From Bacillota bacterium (lineage in GTDB: Bacteria > Bacillota > Desulfotomaculia > Desulfotomaculales > Desulfohalotomaculaceae), in NCBI GenBank assembly GCA_009711615.1, contig VENI01000009.1:186001-250000 (forward strand): DNA of 64,000 nt, read 5' to 3'. The position numbers and the translations under genes are program-made. The first letter of the stretch is position 1, and every line of letters starts with the position of its first letter. The notes beneath the pieces are model-generated. The model did not search any database, was not told the origin of the DNA, and worked only from the letters and a program-made list of their open reading frames with translations. This document shows positions 9,420-18,072 of this stretch, piece after piece.

Positions 9420-10445
9420 TTACTTGTCCATCACCTTGTTTAATATTCTTGCCATATGATCCACAATGGTTATCACTTTGGCATACTCCATCCGGGTGGG
9501 ACCAAGTACACCAATGGAGCCCAACACTTGATCATCCAATTGGTAAGTAGCAGTTACCATGGTACAGTCTTTTATCTGGTCGCAGTTGTTTTCAACCCCG
9601 ATGCGCACAGAAATCCCATCATGTTTTTTGTCCAGCAAAATCTCCTGTAGCATCTTCTCCTGCTCTAAAAGTGACAGCAGTGTTTTAACCTTCTCTATAT
9701 TATGAAACTCAGGCTGGTTTAGCATATTATATAAACCACCCAGATATATTTTCTCTTCGGAAGCTGCCTCCTGCTGCTCGTGTAGTAACTCAAGGGCTAC
9801 ATCCATAAAAGTCCTGTACTTGGCCATTTCCAAGTATATTTCACTCAATATGGTTAGCTTAATCCGTTCCATATTTAACCCAGACAGTTTGGCATTTAAC
9901 ACTTTAGAAACCTGTTCTAAGTCAGCTTGGGTGATATTCTCTGCCACCTCTATCAACTGGTGTTGGACCACACCGGTATCTAACACCATGATTACCATGG
10001 CTTGGGTTGGCATCATGTGAACCAGCTGAATATGCTTTATGGATGCAGTTTTCTCCCTGCGTGGCGCCATTACCATGGAGGTATAATTAGTCATCCGGGA
10101 CAACAACTGCCCTGTACGGGTGATAATTCGCCCAATCTCCTGTGATTTATCCTTATAGCTGCTTTCTATCAACTCTTCCTGGTCAGGTGTTAACTGTTCC
10201 GGTTCCATCAAGTAGTCTACGTAATATCGGTAGCCAATGTCTGACGGCACCCGCCCGGCTGATGTATGGGGCTGTTCGATAAAGCCCAATTCTTCTAGAT
10301 CAGCCATCTCATTTCTGATGGTTGCCGGACTTACCCCAAGCTTATACTTACGGGAAATGGTTCTGGATCCTACGGGTTCTGCAGTCTGAATATAGTCTTG
10401 AATGATGGCTGCAAGGACCTTTTTCTTGCGGTCATTCATTTTCAC
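9420..10445 (-). CDS. hrcA: heat-inducible transcription repressor HrcA
   Basis: About 341 residues. The N-terminal winged helix (RKKKVLAAIIQDYIQTAEPVGS, then a GVSPATIRNEM recognition helix and QPHTSAGRVPSDIGYR) and the GAF-like dimerisation domain match HrcA. It represses chaperone operons by binding CIRCE. The open frame runs to 10586 over the promoter and operator, which cannot be coding. GTG at 10445 lies 10 nt from AGGAGG, while ATG at 10439 is 16 nt away, so GTG is preferred. First gene of the operon, therefore autoregulated. Confidence 0.96.
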   Translation of the reverse strand: MKMNDRKKKVLAAIIQDYIQTAEPVGSRTISRKYKLGVSPATIRNEMADLEELGFIEQPHTSAGRVPSDIGYRYYVDYLMEPEQLTPDQEELIESSYKDKSQEIGRIITRTGQLLSRMTNYTSMVMAPRREKTASIKHIQLVHMMPTQAMVIMVLDTGVVQHQLIEVAENITQADLEQVSKVLNAKLSGLNMERIKLTILSEIYLEMAKYRTFMDVALELLHEQQEAASEEKIYLGGLYNMLNQPEFHNIEKVKTLLSLLEQEKMLQEILLDKKHDGISVRIGVENNCDQIKDCTMVTATYQLDDQVLGSIGVLGPTRMEYAKVITIVDHMARILNKVMDK

Positions 10446-10462
10446 CGTAAAACCACCTCCTG

Positions 10463-10489
10463 TTAGCACTCTTTTATAATGAGTGCTAA
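10463..10489 (-). promoter_or_regulatory. CIRCE operator (HrcA binding site)
   Basis: Perfect consensus TTAGCACTC-N9-GAGTGCTAA: left arm 10463-10471, right arm 10481-10489. It lies between the hrcA promoter and start codon, about 10 bp downstream of the -10 box, so bound HrcA would block transcription initiation of the whole chaperone operon. Confidence 0.98.
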
Positions 10490-10500
10490 ACCACACCATT

Positions 10501-10529
10501 AAAATAGCATTTGACCTCATTTTTGTCAA
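10501..10529 (-). promoter_or_regulatory. sigma-A promoter of the hrcA heat-shock operon
   Basis: On the minus strand: TTGACA (10524-10529), 17-bp spacer, TATTTT (10501-10506), then the CIRCE element. The promoter begins about 40 bp after the hemW stop and separates the heat-shock operon from hemW. Confidence 0.9.
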
Positions 10530-10569
10530 GAAGTGCTGCCAATAGATGCAATGAAAAATATGGCAAATA

Positions 10570-11694
10570 CTAAACAAACTCAACAAAAACCTGGTTAGCC
10601 AGCCTTAGACCCTTATATGTAAGCCTTAAGTACCCTTCTGACATTTCTATCAAATCTTGATCAGTAAGTTTATTAATTTGCTGAGGCCAAATATCATAAA
10701 CCCCTTGACCAAACCGGCGGTAAAACTGATCCAGATCCAAACCTTTGATCAACCTCAGCCCCATAAATACGGTTTCTGACATTGCATCTTGTCTGGTTAA
10801 ATGATGCCTCTCCACCACTGGCAAATCGTTATCCATTAAATTGTTGGCATACTGCCGCAGTTCGGTAGTGTTTGACCACCGCTGCATCTGCATATGTGAA
10901 TGGGCGGCAGGCCCCACCCCCAGGTATTGATTATTCTTCCAATAAGTTATGTTATGCTCACAGTTAAAACCAGGCTTTGAAAAGTTAGAAATTTCATAGT
11001 GCTGGTAGTCCTTTTTAATTAAAAAATCAATTACATCATTATACATTTGCAGTTCCAACTCTTCTGGACAAGCATTTATCTTCCCCTTTGCCACCGCTTC
11101 AGCCAGTGGTGTACCTTCTTCAAGTTGCAGGCTATAACAGGAGAGATGCTCAGGTTGCAGATTCATAACAGTGGCTAGTGTTTTCTGCCATTGATGCAAG
11201 GTTTGGCCTGGTATACCAAAAATCAAATCAATATTAATGTTGTTAAAACCAACAACCCTAGCAATTTGCACGGCTTGAATCACCTGCTGGTAGTCATGCA
11301 ATCGGCCCAGCGTATTAAGTAAAGATTGCTGACAGGCCTGCACCCCTAGACTAAGGCGATTTACACCCATTCGTCTCATAACGTATAGTTTTTCTTCTGT
11401 CAGTGTGCCGGGGTTGGCTTCCATAGTCACCTCTGCATCCTCCGTCCACTGGAAATGCTGCCTGGCACTGTATAACAGCCTTTCTAGGTGATCAGTTTCC
11501 AGTATCGAGGGGGTGCCGCCACCAATGAATACTGTATTAAAGTCAAGCCTCCGCTGTGCATAATACTCCATTTCCCGGTTTAAAGCATTCAGATATAGTT
11601 CTGCATCATTACGATTGTATGCGTAAGAAACAAAGTCACAATAACGACATTTCCGCAAACAAAAAGGTACATGTATGTATAAACCTAAAGACAT
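10570..11694 (-). CDS. hemW: radical SAM protein HemW (coproporphyrinogen oxidase-like)
   Basis: 374 residues. The radical-SAM cluster motif is C12-x3-C16-x2-C19 (FCLRKCRYCD), followed by FIGGGTPS and a HemN_C-type tail. HemW proteins bind haem and deliver it to targets. They are often mis-annotated as oxygen-independent coproporphyrinogen oxidase; the N-terminus begins directly at the radical-SAM motif, as in HemW. Encoded between lepA and hrcA as in most Firmicutes. Confidence 0.93.
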   Translation of the reverse strand: MSLGLYIHVPFCLRKCRYCDFVSYAYNRNDAELYLNALNREMEYYAQRRLDFNTVFIGGGTPSILETDHLERLLYSARQHFQWTEDAEVTMEANPGTLTEEKLYVMRRMGVNRLSLGVQACQQSLLNTLGRLHDYQQVIQAVQIARVVGFNNINIDLIFGIPGQTLHQWQKTLATVMNLQPEHLSCYSLQLEEGTPLAEAVAKGKINACPEELELQMYNDVIDFLIKKDYQHYEISNFSKPGFNCEHNITYWKNNQYLGVGPAAHSHMQMQRWSNTTELRQYANNLMDNDLPVVERHHLTRQDAMSETVFMGLRLIKGLDLDQFYRRFGQGVYDIWPQQINKLTDQDLIEMSEGYLRLTYKGLRLANQVFVEFV

Positions 11695-11763
11695 TTTGAC
11701 TCACCACATATAGATAGTTTTTCCTACAATTCCATTTTTAAAACTAGAAACAAAACCATTAGA

Positions 11764-11808
11764 AAAACTTGGCTTACGCCATGCCTCTGGCGTAAGCCTT
11801 AGTTTTTT
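11764..11808. terminator. hairpin terminator between lepA and hemW
   Basis: Perfect ten-base arms GGCTTACGCC (11771-11780) and GGCGTAAGCC (11789-11798), flanked by AAAAACTT on one side and AGTTTTTTT on the other, so it can end transcription in either direction. A second palindrome, TTAAGGGCTT/AAGCCCTTAA (11852-11861 and 11870-11879), lies closer to the lepA stop but has no T run. Confidence 0.8.
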
Positions 11809-11898
11809 TATACTATCATCTGAATTATTTTCACTTTCCTGATAGTTCAAATTAAGGGCTTACAAAAGCAAGCCCTTAAAGTATTGTTCTATTTTACT

Positions 11899-13710
11899 TT
11901 AATCGTCATCATCTACACTTAGCACTGCCATAAACGCTTCCTGCGGTACTTCTACGTTCCCCACCTGTTTCATGCGCTTTTTGCCTTCCTTCTGCTTTTC
12001 TAACAGCTTGCGCTTCCGGGTAATGTCACCGCCGTAACATTTGGCCAGCACATCTTTACGCATTGCTCGCACCGTTTCCCTGGCAACAATTTTATTTCCG
12101 ATGGCCGCTTGAATGGGGATTTCAAACTGATGTCTTGGTATCAGTTTACGCATTTTCTTCACCAGAGATCTGCCCCGATAGTAAGCTTTATCCCGGTGGG
12201 TAATAATAGACAATGCATCCATTGGCGCATTGTTTACCAGAATATCCATTTTTACTAAATCTGTTTCTTTGTAACCGCTCATCTCATAGTCAAGGGAAGC
12301 GTAACCCCTTGTGTTAGATTTCAGATGATCAAAAAAGTCAAATACAATTTCCGACAACGGCAGTTTATAAGTAAGCATCACCCTGGTTATACCCATGTAC
12401 TCCATATGTTCAAATATACCCCGGCGTTCCTGGCACAGTTCCATCACTGCTCCCACAAAGTCTTTCGGAACCATAACGGTAGCTTTAACAAAGGGCTCTT
12501 CCACACGGTCAATGCTACCCGTCTCCGGCATATTGGAGGGGTTTTCCACAGTAGTACTACTACCATCGGTGGTATACACATGGTAAACAACGCTGGGTGC
12601 GGTGGTAATAATCTCCAAGCCATACTCCCGCTCCAAGCGTTCTTGAATAATCTCCATATGCAGCAGTCCCAGAAATCCGCACCTAAAGCCAAATCCCAAT
12701 GCATCTGAATTTTCTGGTTCATAAACCAGCGAAGCATCATTTAGGCTTAGTTTTTCCAGGGCATCTCGCAGGTCATCGTAGTCAGCATTATCCACCGGGT
12801 ATAAACCACAAAAAACCATTGGGGTTGCCTTTTGATAACCGGGCAGCGGTTTGTCTGCCGGGTTGTCGGCATTTGTAATGGTGTCGCCCACCTGGCATTC
12901 CTTAACGTTCTTTATGCTGGCTGATATAAAACCTACTTCTCCGGCTTTTAGTTCTTCAGTAACCGTGGGGGCGGGACGGAAAACACCCACTTCATTCACT
13001 TCAAACTTAGCTCCCGTGGCCATCATTTTGACCTGCATCCCTTTTTTAATGGAGCCTTCCTTCACCCTGATATAAGGGATTACACCCTTATAACTGTCAT
13101 AATGGGAATCAAAAATCAGCGCCTTTAATGAACTATCATAATCCCCCTTTGGGGAAGGAACCTTCTTTACGATCTGCTCTAATATTTCATCCACACCCTG
13201 GCCAGTTTTTGCCGATGCCAGCACTGCATCAGACGTGTCCAAACCGATAACATCTTCAATTTCTTCTTTTACTCGCTCGGGTTCAGCACTGGGCAAATCT
13301 ACTTTATTAATAACTGGAATTATTTCCAAGTCATGTTCTAACGCCATGTAAACATTGGCCAGTGTTTGGGCTTCGATTCCCTGGGTTGAGTCTACCACTA
13401 GAAGGGCACCTTCACAGGCCGCCAAACTGCGGGAAACTTCATAGGCAAAATCTACGTGACCAGGAGTATCAATGATATTCAGCATATACTCCTCACCGTT
13501 TTTATCTTTGTAAAAGAGCCGTACAGCCTGCATTTTAATGGTAATGCCCCGCTCTTTTTCCAAATCCATGGTGTCTAGCACCTGATCCTTCATTTCCCGC
13601 CCAGTAATGCTACCTGTAAGTTCCAATAGGCGGTCTGCCAGAGTAGACTTGCCGTGGTCAATATGGGCTATAATACAAAAGTTGCGAATACGGTCTTGAC
13701 TAACAGACAT
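11899..13710 (-). CDS. lepA: elongation factor 4 (LepA), ribosomal back-translocase GTPase
   Basis: About 603 residues. G-domain motifs [27 protein letters not shown] and NKVDLP are followed by EF-G-like domains and the LepA-specific C-terminal domain ([37 protein letters not shown]). EF4 acts on stalled or mistranslocated ribosomes. ATG at 13710 sits behind AAGGAGG; the TTG immediately before it is too close to the site. It has its own promoter (13771-13800). Confidence 0.97.
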   Translation of the reverse strand: MSVSQDRIRNFCIIAHIDHGKSTLADRLLELTGSITGREMKDQVLDTMDLEKERGITIKMQAVRLFYKDKNGEEYMLNIIDTPGHVDFAYEVSRSLAACEGALLVVDSTQGIEAQTLANVYMALEHDLEIIPVINKVDLPSAEPERVKEEIEDVIGLDTSDAVLASAKTGQGVDEILEQIVKKVPSPKGDYDSSLKALIFDSHYDSYKGVIPYIRVKEGSIKKGMQVKMMATGAKFEVNEVGVFRPAPTVTEELKAGEVGFISASIKNVKECQVGDTITNADNPADKPLPGYQKATPMVFCGLYPVDNADYDDLRDALEKLSLNDASLVYEPENSDALGFGFRCGFLGLLHMEIIQERLEREYGLEIITTAPSVVYHVYTTDGSSTTVENPSNMPETGSIDRVEEPFVKATVMVPKDFVGAVMELCQERRGIFEHMEYMGITRVMLTYKLPLSEIVFDFFDHLKSNTRGYASLDYEMSGYKETDLVKMDILVNNAPMDALSIITHRDKAYYRGRSLVKKMRKLIPRHQFEIPIQAAIGNKIVARETVRAMRKDVLAKCYGGDITRKRKLLEKQKEGKKRMKQVGNVEVPQEAFMAVLSVDDDD

Positions 13711-13770
13711 CAAGACTCCTCCTTAATATAACTTATTTATGCTAATATCTTACTTTAGACATACTAAGTT

Positions 13771-13800
13771 ATTATAGCACCATATTTCCCCATTTATCAA
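13771..13800 (-). promoter_or_regulatory. sigma-A-type promoter upstream of lepA
   Basis: TTGATA (13795-13800), 18-bp spacer and a perfect TATAAT (13771-13776) on the minus strand, about 60 bp before the lepA start and just after the stop of the upstream small gene. Confidence 0.75.
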
Positions 13801-13844
13801 CCGTACTACTATTAAACTTCTATAGTCTATTTAATTCTCTAATA

Positions 13845-14240
13845 TTATTCCTGGTTGTCTAACTCTGTTACCAAATCGTCCGCCCAACATCTTACTGTTT
13901 CAAATGTATCTTCATTTATAACCTGCTGCCATTTATTACCCAACTGCCCGGCAAAAGTACGTATGCTTTCTTCCGCTTGCATGTATATTCCAACAGGTAT
14001 CCTTTTGCCTGTTTCAGTAGCTATCTGTGTTAACTGGCTCAGTTGCTGTTTTTCTACACCTATGCTGTGGTCAAGTAGCGACAACTGCCATCTTTTGTTT
14101 GTTTCTTGTAAAGAAACAGTTTGCACCGGAGGGGTAAAACCTGCGTTATTATTGAAGTTTATCAGGGATATTTGCACACCCCAAAAAATAGCAATCACTG
14201 CTATTATTAAAAAAAGTTTTATCGAGTTGCTATTAAGCAT
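13845..14240 (-). CDS. small membrane-anchored protein of unknown function
   Basis: 131 residues. One N-terminal membrane segment (roughly residues 8-28, LFLIIAVIAIFWGVQISL) is followed by a soluble, Gln-rich helical region (KQQLSQLTQIATETGKRI...) with no motif I recognise, so it is probably a bitopic protein with its body outside the membrane. It lies between spoIIP and lepA, which hints at, but does not prove, a sporulation role. Its GGGAGG ribosome binding site is buried inside the spoIIP terminator hairpin. ATG at 14240 is preferred over the adjacent TTG at 14243. Confidence 0.7.
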   Translation of the reverse strand: MLNSNSIKLFLIIAVIAIFWGVQISLINFNNNAGFTPPVQTVSLQETNKRWQLSLLDHSIGVEKQQLSQLTQIATETGKRIPVGIYMQAEESIRTFAGQLGNKWQQVINEDTFETVRCWADDLVTELDNQE

Positions 14241-14241
14241 C

Positions 14242-14279
14242 AAAAAAGCACCTCCCTTTATTAAAGGATGTGCTTTTTT
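14242..14279 (-). terminator. terminator hairpin after spoIIP that also contains the next gene's ribosome binding site
   Basis: Outer arms of ten bases (14242-14251 and 14270-14279, AAAAAAGCAC/GTGCTTTTTT) and an inner CCTTT/AAAGG stem. On the minus strand the 3' arm ends in six T. The GGGAGGTG site of the downstream 131-aa gene is in this 3' arm. Confidence 0.8.
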
Positions 14280-14329
14280 ATAAACTTTAAAACAGCATGT
14301 TTAGAAAATTAAAACTTCCTCATCCCCCA

Positions 14330-15460
14330 TTAGACTTCACTACCGTGTACGTCTTTTATTACCTCGGCTATCACATTTGCCAACAGTTCTGCTCCAGCCA
14401 TAGCTTCCGCAGTGGAGTTTTCCTCCGACCCTATTTCTATCAGTAATGCTCCGGTATGATACTGCTGGTTATATCGCCCTTCCTTTACTCTGATCCCATG
14501 GGATAGACCCGGGTACATTTCATCCATTTTGTTAACTAGCATTCTGGCATTAGCCAGATTTTCTTGCCAAGTGGGAAATGACATTCTGGCATTAGAACCA
14601 ACCACCACCATAATACGGGCCACCTTTTTACCTTCTATTTCTACATAGCAATCAGACCTAGGTCTCCCTGCGTCCCGGTGTATGTCCAGCACCAATTTCA
14701 GTTCCTTATGCTGATCTATAAGCTGTTTAACTGTCTTCTCCGAATTTATATATGATAAGTTGTACTGGGCATCATGGACTTCATCAGACCGCACCGTCTT
14801 TATTTGGTGTTTTTTCTGCAATTGTTGTTGCAATGCCTCTGCTACCCTGACCACGCCACCCCTTTTTCCGTTTATTCTATCCATTCCATCGGTCAGTACA
14901 TATGTCTCTCCGGTATGAGTATTATATATTGCCACATGCGGAGGACCGTTTAAAGCTATATTGTTTTCCTCTGTCTCCTTTGACATATCATCATCCGAAT
15001 CAATAACAGCTTGTTCATCCTGTTCTGCTACCGTTCCCTCATTAAAAGTGATATCTGTTTTATCTGCCTTCTCTATGTCATTATGCTGATTAGCATCAGC
15101 CAACAACGGTATTTGTGAATTTAAAATGTTCTCTGGCTGATCAATGTTTACTTTGGTTACAGTGGCAAAGGCAGCTAAAGCAATACCCGAAGCCAACTCC
15201 CCCCCATCACTTTGATTATTCCATGCCAGTATCGGCATAGCATAGTTTAATAAATATTTAGGGGTGCTATTACTCCAAGTTGACATAATCTCCAAATACC
15301 TACCTGCAGCAACAGAAAAAGTATCCATTACCACAGGACGATAGGGGTTTAACCATAGTACCAGCACCAGCACTACTGCCAGTAAACGATAAATATATTG
15401 TCGTACTTTCTGAACCACCAACTGGCGGCGGTGGTATTGCACAGCACGGCCATAACTCAC
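14330..15460 (-). CDS. spoIIP: stage II sporulation protein P
   Basis: About 376 residues. Basic N-terminus, one membrane anchor (about residues 25-42), an acidic linker, then the SpoIIP amidase/endopeptidase domain with IYNTHTGETY, the SDEVHDAQYNLSY segment, VLDIHRDAG (zinc histidine) and LLIEIGSEENS. With SpoIID and SpoIIM it degrades septal peptidoglycan during engulfment. The frame opens with TTG at 15466, but GTG at 15460 is better spaced from GGGAGG. The usual upstream partner gpr is absent; a repeat-rich 474-bp gap lies there instead. Confidence 0.94.
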   Translation of the reverse strand: MSYGRAVQYHRRQLVVQKVRQYIYRLLAVVLVLVLWLNPYRPVVMDTFSVAAGRYLEIMSTWSNSTPKYLLNYAMPILAWNNQSDGGELASGIALAAFATVTKVNIDQPENILNSQIPLLADANQHNDIEKADKTDITFNEGTVAEQDEQAVIDSDDDMSKETEENNIALNGPPHVAIYNTHTGETYVLTDGMDRINGKRGGVVRVAEALQQQLQKKHQIKTVRSDEVHDAQYNLSYINSEKTVKQLIDQHKELKLVLDIHRDAGRPRSDCYVEIEGKKVARIMVVVGSNARMSFPTWQENLANARMLVNKMDEMYPGLSHGIRVKEGRYNQQYHTGALLIEIGSEENSTAEAMAGAELLANVIAEVIKDVHGSEV

Positions 15461-15624
15461 AGGCAAGTCCTCCCAAGTTGTTCTAATAATTACTATGCTA
15501 GAGAAAACAAGCCTATTACGAGAGGAATGAAAAATTAAGAATTAAAAATGAAGAATGAAAACCAAAGAAATATTAAGCTATTCCAAAAAATATGCATAGA
15601 AGCTAAATATCCCCTATTAAGGCA

Positions 15625-15647
15625 GTAGGGGCCGATTTATCGCGCCC
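15625..15647. repeat. CCCTACA-type palindromic element, copy 1
   Basis: Begins with GTAGGGGC on the plus strand, that is, in inverted orientation. Arms GGGC+CGAT and ATCG+GCCC pair around TT with one bulged base. Confidence 0.6.
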
Positions 15648-15702
15648 GGACATTCATAATCACATGCAGCTAATGCGTTGCACCTGCAATATTTACGCTA
15701 AG

Positions 15703-15726
15703 GGCTTGATGAACCAAGCCACTACA
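15703..15726. repeat. CCCTACA-type palindromic element, copy 2
   Basis: Arms GGCTTG (15703-15708) and CAAGCC (15715-15720), followed by ACTACA. Shorter and slightly degenerate compared with the other copies. Confidence 0.55.
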
Positions 15727-15773
15727 AACTCCAATGAAAGTTTTTAAAAGAATCATCCTAGATTTATGCTGGC

Positions 15774-15800
15774 GGGGCGGCGTAGAAACCGCCCCCTACG
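15774..15800. repeat. CCCTACA-type palindromic element, copy 3
   Basis: Arms GGGGCGG (15774-15780) and CCGCCCC (15789-15795) around loop CGTAGAAA, then CTACG. Confidence 0.7.
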
Positions 15801-15896
15801 TTTTTGTATGCATGATCACATGCACCCCATTCTTCATTCTACATTCTTAATTCTTAATTGTTGTTTCACAACAATCATTAATTACGTTCATAAAAT

Positions 15897-15926
15897 GAAA
15901 AAAACCCGATCATTACGGGCTTTTTT
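15897..15926 (-). terminator. intrinsic terminator of the small 4-TM gene
   Basis: CCCG/CGGG core extended by A/T arms, with a poly-A tract on one side and TTTTTT on the other. It lies directly after the stop of the 110-aa gene on the minus strand. Confidence 0.8.
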
Positions 15927-15940
15927 CGTTAAAAAATAAT

Positions 15941-16273
15941 TTATCTTACCACAGTCGGTACAATGGCATCTATTATTCCTATCACGAAAGCGGAAATTAT
16001 TGCACCCAACAGGCTAACACTTAGCAAATTGGGGATGATAAACTGTGCTAAATAAATCACCACCGCTGCAGTTACAAAACCTACCACACCACGACGTTGC
16101 GGGGATACTCTTTCTCCAAGCAGGCTCTCTGCTATGTAACCTAGCACTGCAATTACAACAGCAGCAATCAGCGCTCCGGTAAATCCACCTTCTACTACAA
16201 ATCCCGGGGAAATAAAACTTACCGCCATCAACACCAGCGCTGATACTACAAATCTAACAATTAATCCTACCAT
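15941..16273 (-). CDS. small four-helix membrane protein (phage holin family 4 type)
   Basis: 110 residues, almost entirely hydrophobic, with four predicted membrane segments (about residues 2-20, 32-50, 64-82, 86-106) and a short charged loop ERVSPQRRG. It resembles the phage_holin_4 superfamily, a chromosomal family of unknown role despite its name. There are no phage genes nearby, so I do not call a prophage. ATG at 16273 follows GAGGGGGTG. It is divergent from rpsT and occupies the position usually held by gpr. Confidence 0.75.
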   Translation of the reverse strand: MVGLIVRFVVSALVLMAVSFISPGFVVEGGFTGALIAAVVIAVLGYIAESLLGERVSPQRRGVVGFVTAAVVIYLAQFIIPNLLSVSLLGAIISAFVIGIIDAIVPTVVR

Positions 16274-16341
16274 ATTTTCACCCCCTCAAAAAAATCTAAC
16301 TATATTTTTAACATTTTGAGGGAATGATATACCTTAGGTTC

Positions 16342-16370
16342 TTGCATTTTTCCAACAGGCATGGTAAAAT
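16342..16370 (+). promoter_or_regulatory. sigma-A-type promoter of rpsT
   Basis: TTGCAT (16342-16347), 17-bp spacer and TAAAAT (16365-16370), followed by the GGGAGGTG site and TTG start of rpsT 26 bp downstream of the -10 box, implying a very short leader. Confidence 0.75.
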
Positions 16371-16395
16371 TGTGAACGTTCGGGAGGTGAGAAAT

Positions 16396-16662
16396 TTGCC
16401 TAATATTAAATCTGCAGCCAAGCGCGTACGCACAACTAAAAGACGTACTATTCGCAACAAACGTATTAAGTCAATGATGCGTACAACAATTCGTCGTTTT
16501 GAAGAGGCTATGGCTTCAGCAAATAGTGAAAATGCAAAGGCTGCTCTGCAAAAAGCTTTGAGAGAGTTGGACAAAGCTGTTTCTAAGGGTGTTTTACATA
16601 AAAACACTGCAGCACGCAAAAAGTCTCGTTTAACAAAATTGTTCAACAAAAAAGCCAGTTAG
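16396..16662 (+). CDS. rpsT: 30S ribosomal protein S20
   Basis: 88 residues, highly basic, with the S20 pattern: LPNIKSAAKRVRTTKRRTIRNK near the start, AALQKALRELDKAVSKGVLHKNTAARKKSRL near the end. Primary 16S rRNA-binding protein. The open frame extends to 16324, but TTG at 16396 follows GGGAGGTG by six bases and gives the family length. It is one of only two plus-strand genes and has its own promoter and terminator. Confidence 0.97.
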   Translation: MPNIKSAAKRVRTTKRRTIRNKRIKSMMRTTIRRFEEAMASANSENAKAALQKALRELDKAVSKGVLHKNTAARKKSRLTKLFNKKAS

Positions 16663-16691
16663 AGTTATCCTTACAACTATATTTACAAACC

Positions 16692-16714
16692 AAAAACACC
16701 CTGAGGGTGTTTTT
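16692..16714. terminator. bidirectional terminator of rpsT and the converging lipoprotein gene
   Basis: AAAAACACCC and GGGTGTTTTT arms around a three-base TGA loop, with T runs in both directions. It lies between the convergent rpsT stop (16662) and the lipoprotein stop (16757). Confidence 0.85.
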
Positions 16715-16756
16715 AGTTTGTTTTTTTATACGTCGGCAATCGCCGGCGCTTTATTT

Positions 16757-17893
16757 TTATTCGCTCAAATTAATTAATTTCATTTCATACTTGCTGTCGT
16801 TACTATCTTTAATGGTTACTATAACCTGGTTTTTTGTATTATGACTTAACATTTTTAAATCGCTATATGAACCGGTTACTTCTAGCACCAGCTTTTGCTT
16901 ACCACTAACCAAGTCTACAGCATAGATTTGCCCACTACCATCAGCACTATTACTTTTAACGTGATAAAGAATATATTGCCCGTTGGCAGTAATAACTGCA
17001 GTATGCAAATTAGACTTGTTTGTTATTACTTTATCAACACCTGTGGCAGGATTTAACAAGTGCAATTCTTTACTATCGTTATTCTTGTTATAAAGTATGT
17101 AGGCAATATTATCTCCATCACCGATGTACGGAGACAACACAAAATTAAAATCTTGGTTATCAGTTAAAGCTTGCAAGTTTCCTGCCATGTCACCAATCAT
17201 CAAATTATTTCGGTAACCTGATTCGGTATATTCCTGTTTACCCGTTTTGGGCTCACTGGAAGAAACCAAAAATAGCAGTTGTTTGTTATTAATCCAACCT
17301 ACGGGATAGCTCAAAAAGTTGTCCTGGTTTTTAAACTGGTAAGGCTTACTTGTTCCGGTTTGCGAGTCATAAATGTAGAACTCACTGGACCACTCATAAT
17401 CATAAGCGTAGATAAGCTTGCTCCCTCCAGGTGACCAGCTGTAAGGCATTGGGTGCGCCACAGGTATGGATTTTTCCTTAGTCTCTAAATCAACAGGGGA
17501 AATACTGATGCCACCTTCAACATCTAGTACGTAAAGGCTTTGCTCATTAACATAGGCTACATCCTTACCAGTGGGAGATATGGTCCCCGTCCACACATCT
17601 TCAGCAAGTATTCTTTGCTGTTTGTTCTCCCTATTCCAAATAATCAGTCGGCTACCGGATATCCCAAATAATTTTTTATCACCCAACCAGTTGCTGGGGG
17701 TAAAGTAATTAGGAACTTCGTTAATTGGAGTTACAGTAACATTAAATTCTCCAGAACCGGGTTCCTCCACTCGTGGTTCTTCCACTTCCGGTCGTTCCAC
17801 TTGCGAAGAGTTAGCACCATCCGGTGATTCACCCTGCTGACATCCGGTAAGCAGCATAATTAAAATGCTCGTTAAAATAATAACTCTTTTCAT
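16757..17893 (-). CDS. beta-propeller (TolB/WD40-like) lipoprotein, function unknown
   Basis: 378 residues. Lipoprotein signal with lipobox LLTGC (Cys18), a Pro/Glu-rich linker to about residue 55, then repeated strands of the TolB/DPP-IV propeller type. Examples are ISPTGKDVAYVNEQSLYVLD, SWSPGGSKLIYAYD and ITANGQYILYHV. Likely an outer-face membrane-anchored binding or scaffold protein. The frame extends to 18007, but ATG at 17893 has GGGGG upstream and begins a clean signal peptide. A CTGACTCCTGA repeat lies just upstream (17984-18006). Confidence 0.8.
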   Translation of the reverse strand: MKRVIILTSILIMLLTGCQQGESPDGANSSQVERPEVEEPRVEEPGSGEFNVTVTPINEVPNYFTPSNWLGDKKLFGISGSRLIIWNRENKQQRILAEDVWTGTISPTGKDVAYVNEQSLYVLDVEGGISISPVDLETKEKSIPVAHPMPYSWSPGGSKLIYAYDYEWSSEFYIYDSQTGTSKPYQFKNQDNFLSYPVGWINNKQLLFLVSSSEPKTGKQEYTESGYRNNLMIGDMAGNLQALTDNQDFNFVLSPYIGDGDNIAYILYNKNNDSKELHLLNPATGVDKVITNKSNLHTAVITANGQYILYHVKSNSADGSGQIYAVDLVSGKQKLVLEVTGSYSDLKMLSHNTKNQVIVTIKDSNDSKYEMKLINLSE

Positions 17894-17983
17894 AAGATAC
17901 CCCCAGAAATAAGAATCGAAAATGTCCGATTGTTTATATATATAATTATACTGCAAGACAGAACCAGGGCGCCGTTCCCTACC

Positions 17984-18006
17984 CATTCTGACTCCTGACT
18001 TCTTCA
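17984..18006. repeat. heptamer tandem repeat (CTCCTGA/CTTCTGA type)
   Basis: About three copies of a seven-base unit in the gap between holA and the lipoprotein gene. Same family as the repeats at 19446-19469, 32291-32308, 34944-34985, 55649-55683 and 60957-60990. Confidence 0.65.
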
Positions 18007-18072
18007 TTGTCTTACTTATTCTGACGTTTTTAACCGGTGAAAAGTTTCACTATTTTTTGGTAAAACTTAGTA

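Larger units (their letters stand above)
15530..15865. repeat. gene-free region made of intergenic repeat modules
   Basis: The 474-bp gap between spoIIP and the 4-TM gene contains no convincing gene. It starts with an AT-rich arm (AATGAAAAATTAAGAATT) and carries three CTACA/G-type palindromes. CACATGCA units occur near 15661 and 15812. It ends with CATTCTTCATTCTACATTC and ATTCTTA heptamers. The module order resembles the block at 33.0-33.18 kb. Confidence 0.7.

Noticed and set aside
9420-10586. Longer hrcA starting at 10586
   Set aside because: The extension covers the promoter and CIRCE operator and overlaps the hemW end; GTG at 10445 has the proper site.
15941-16273. Prophage or lysis cassette because of the holin-family gene
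   Set aside because: No other phage gene, integrase or attachment site is nearby. The family is widespread on chromosomes and the flanks are core genes.
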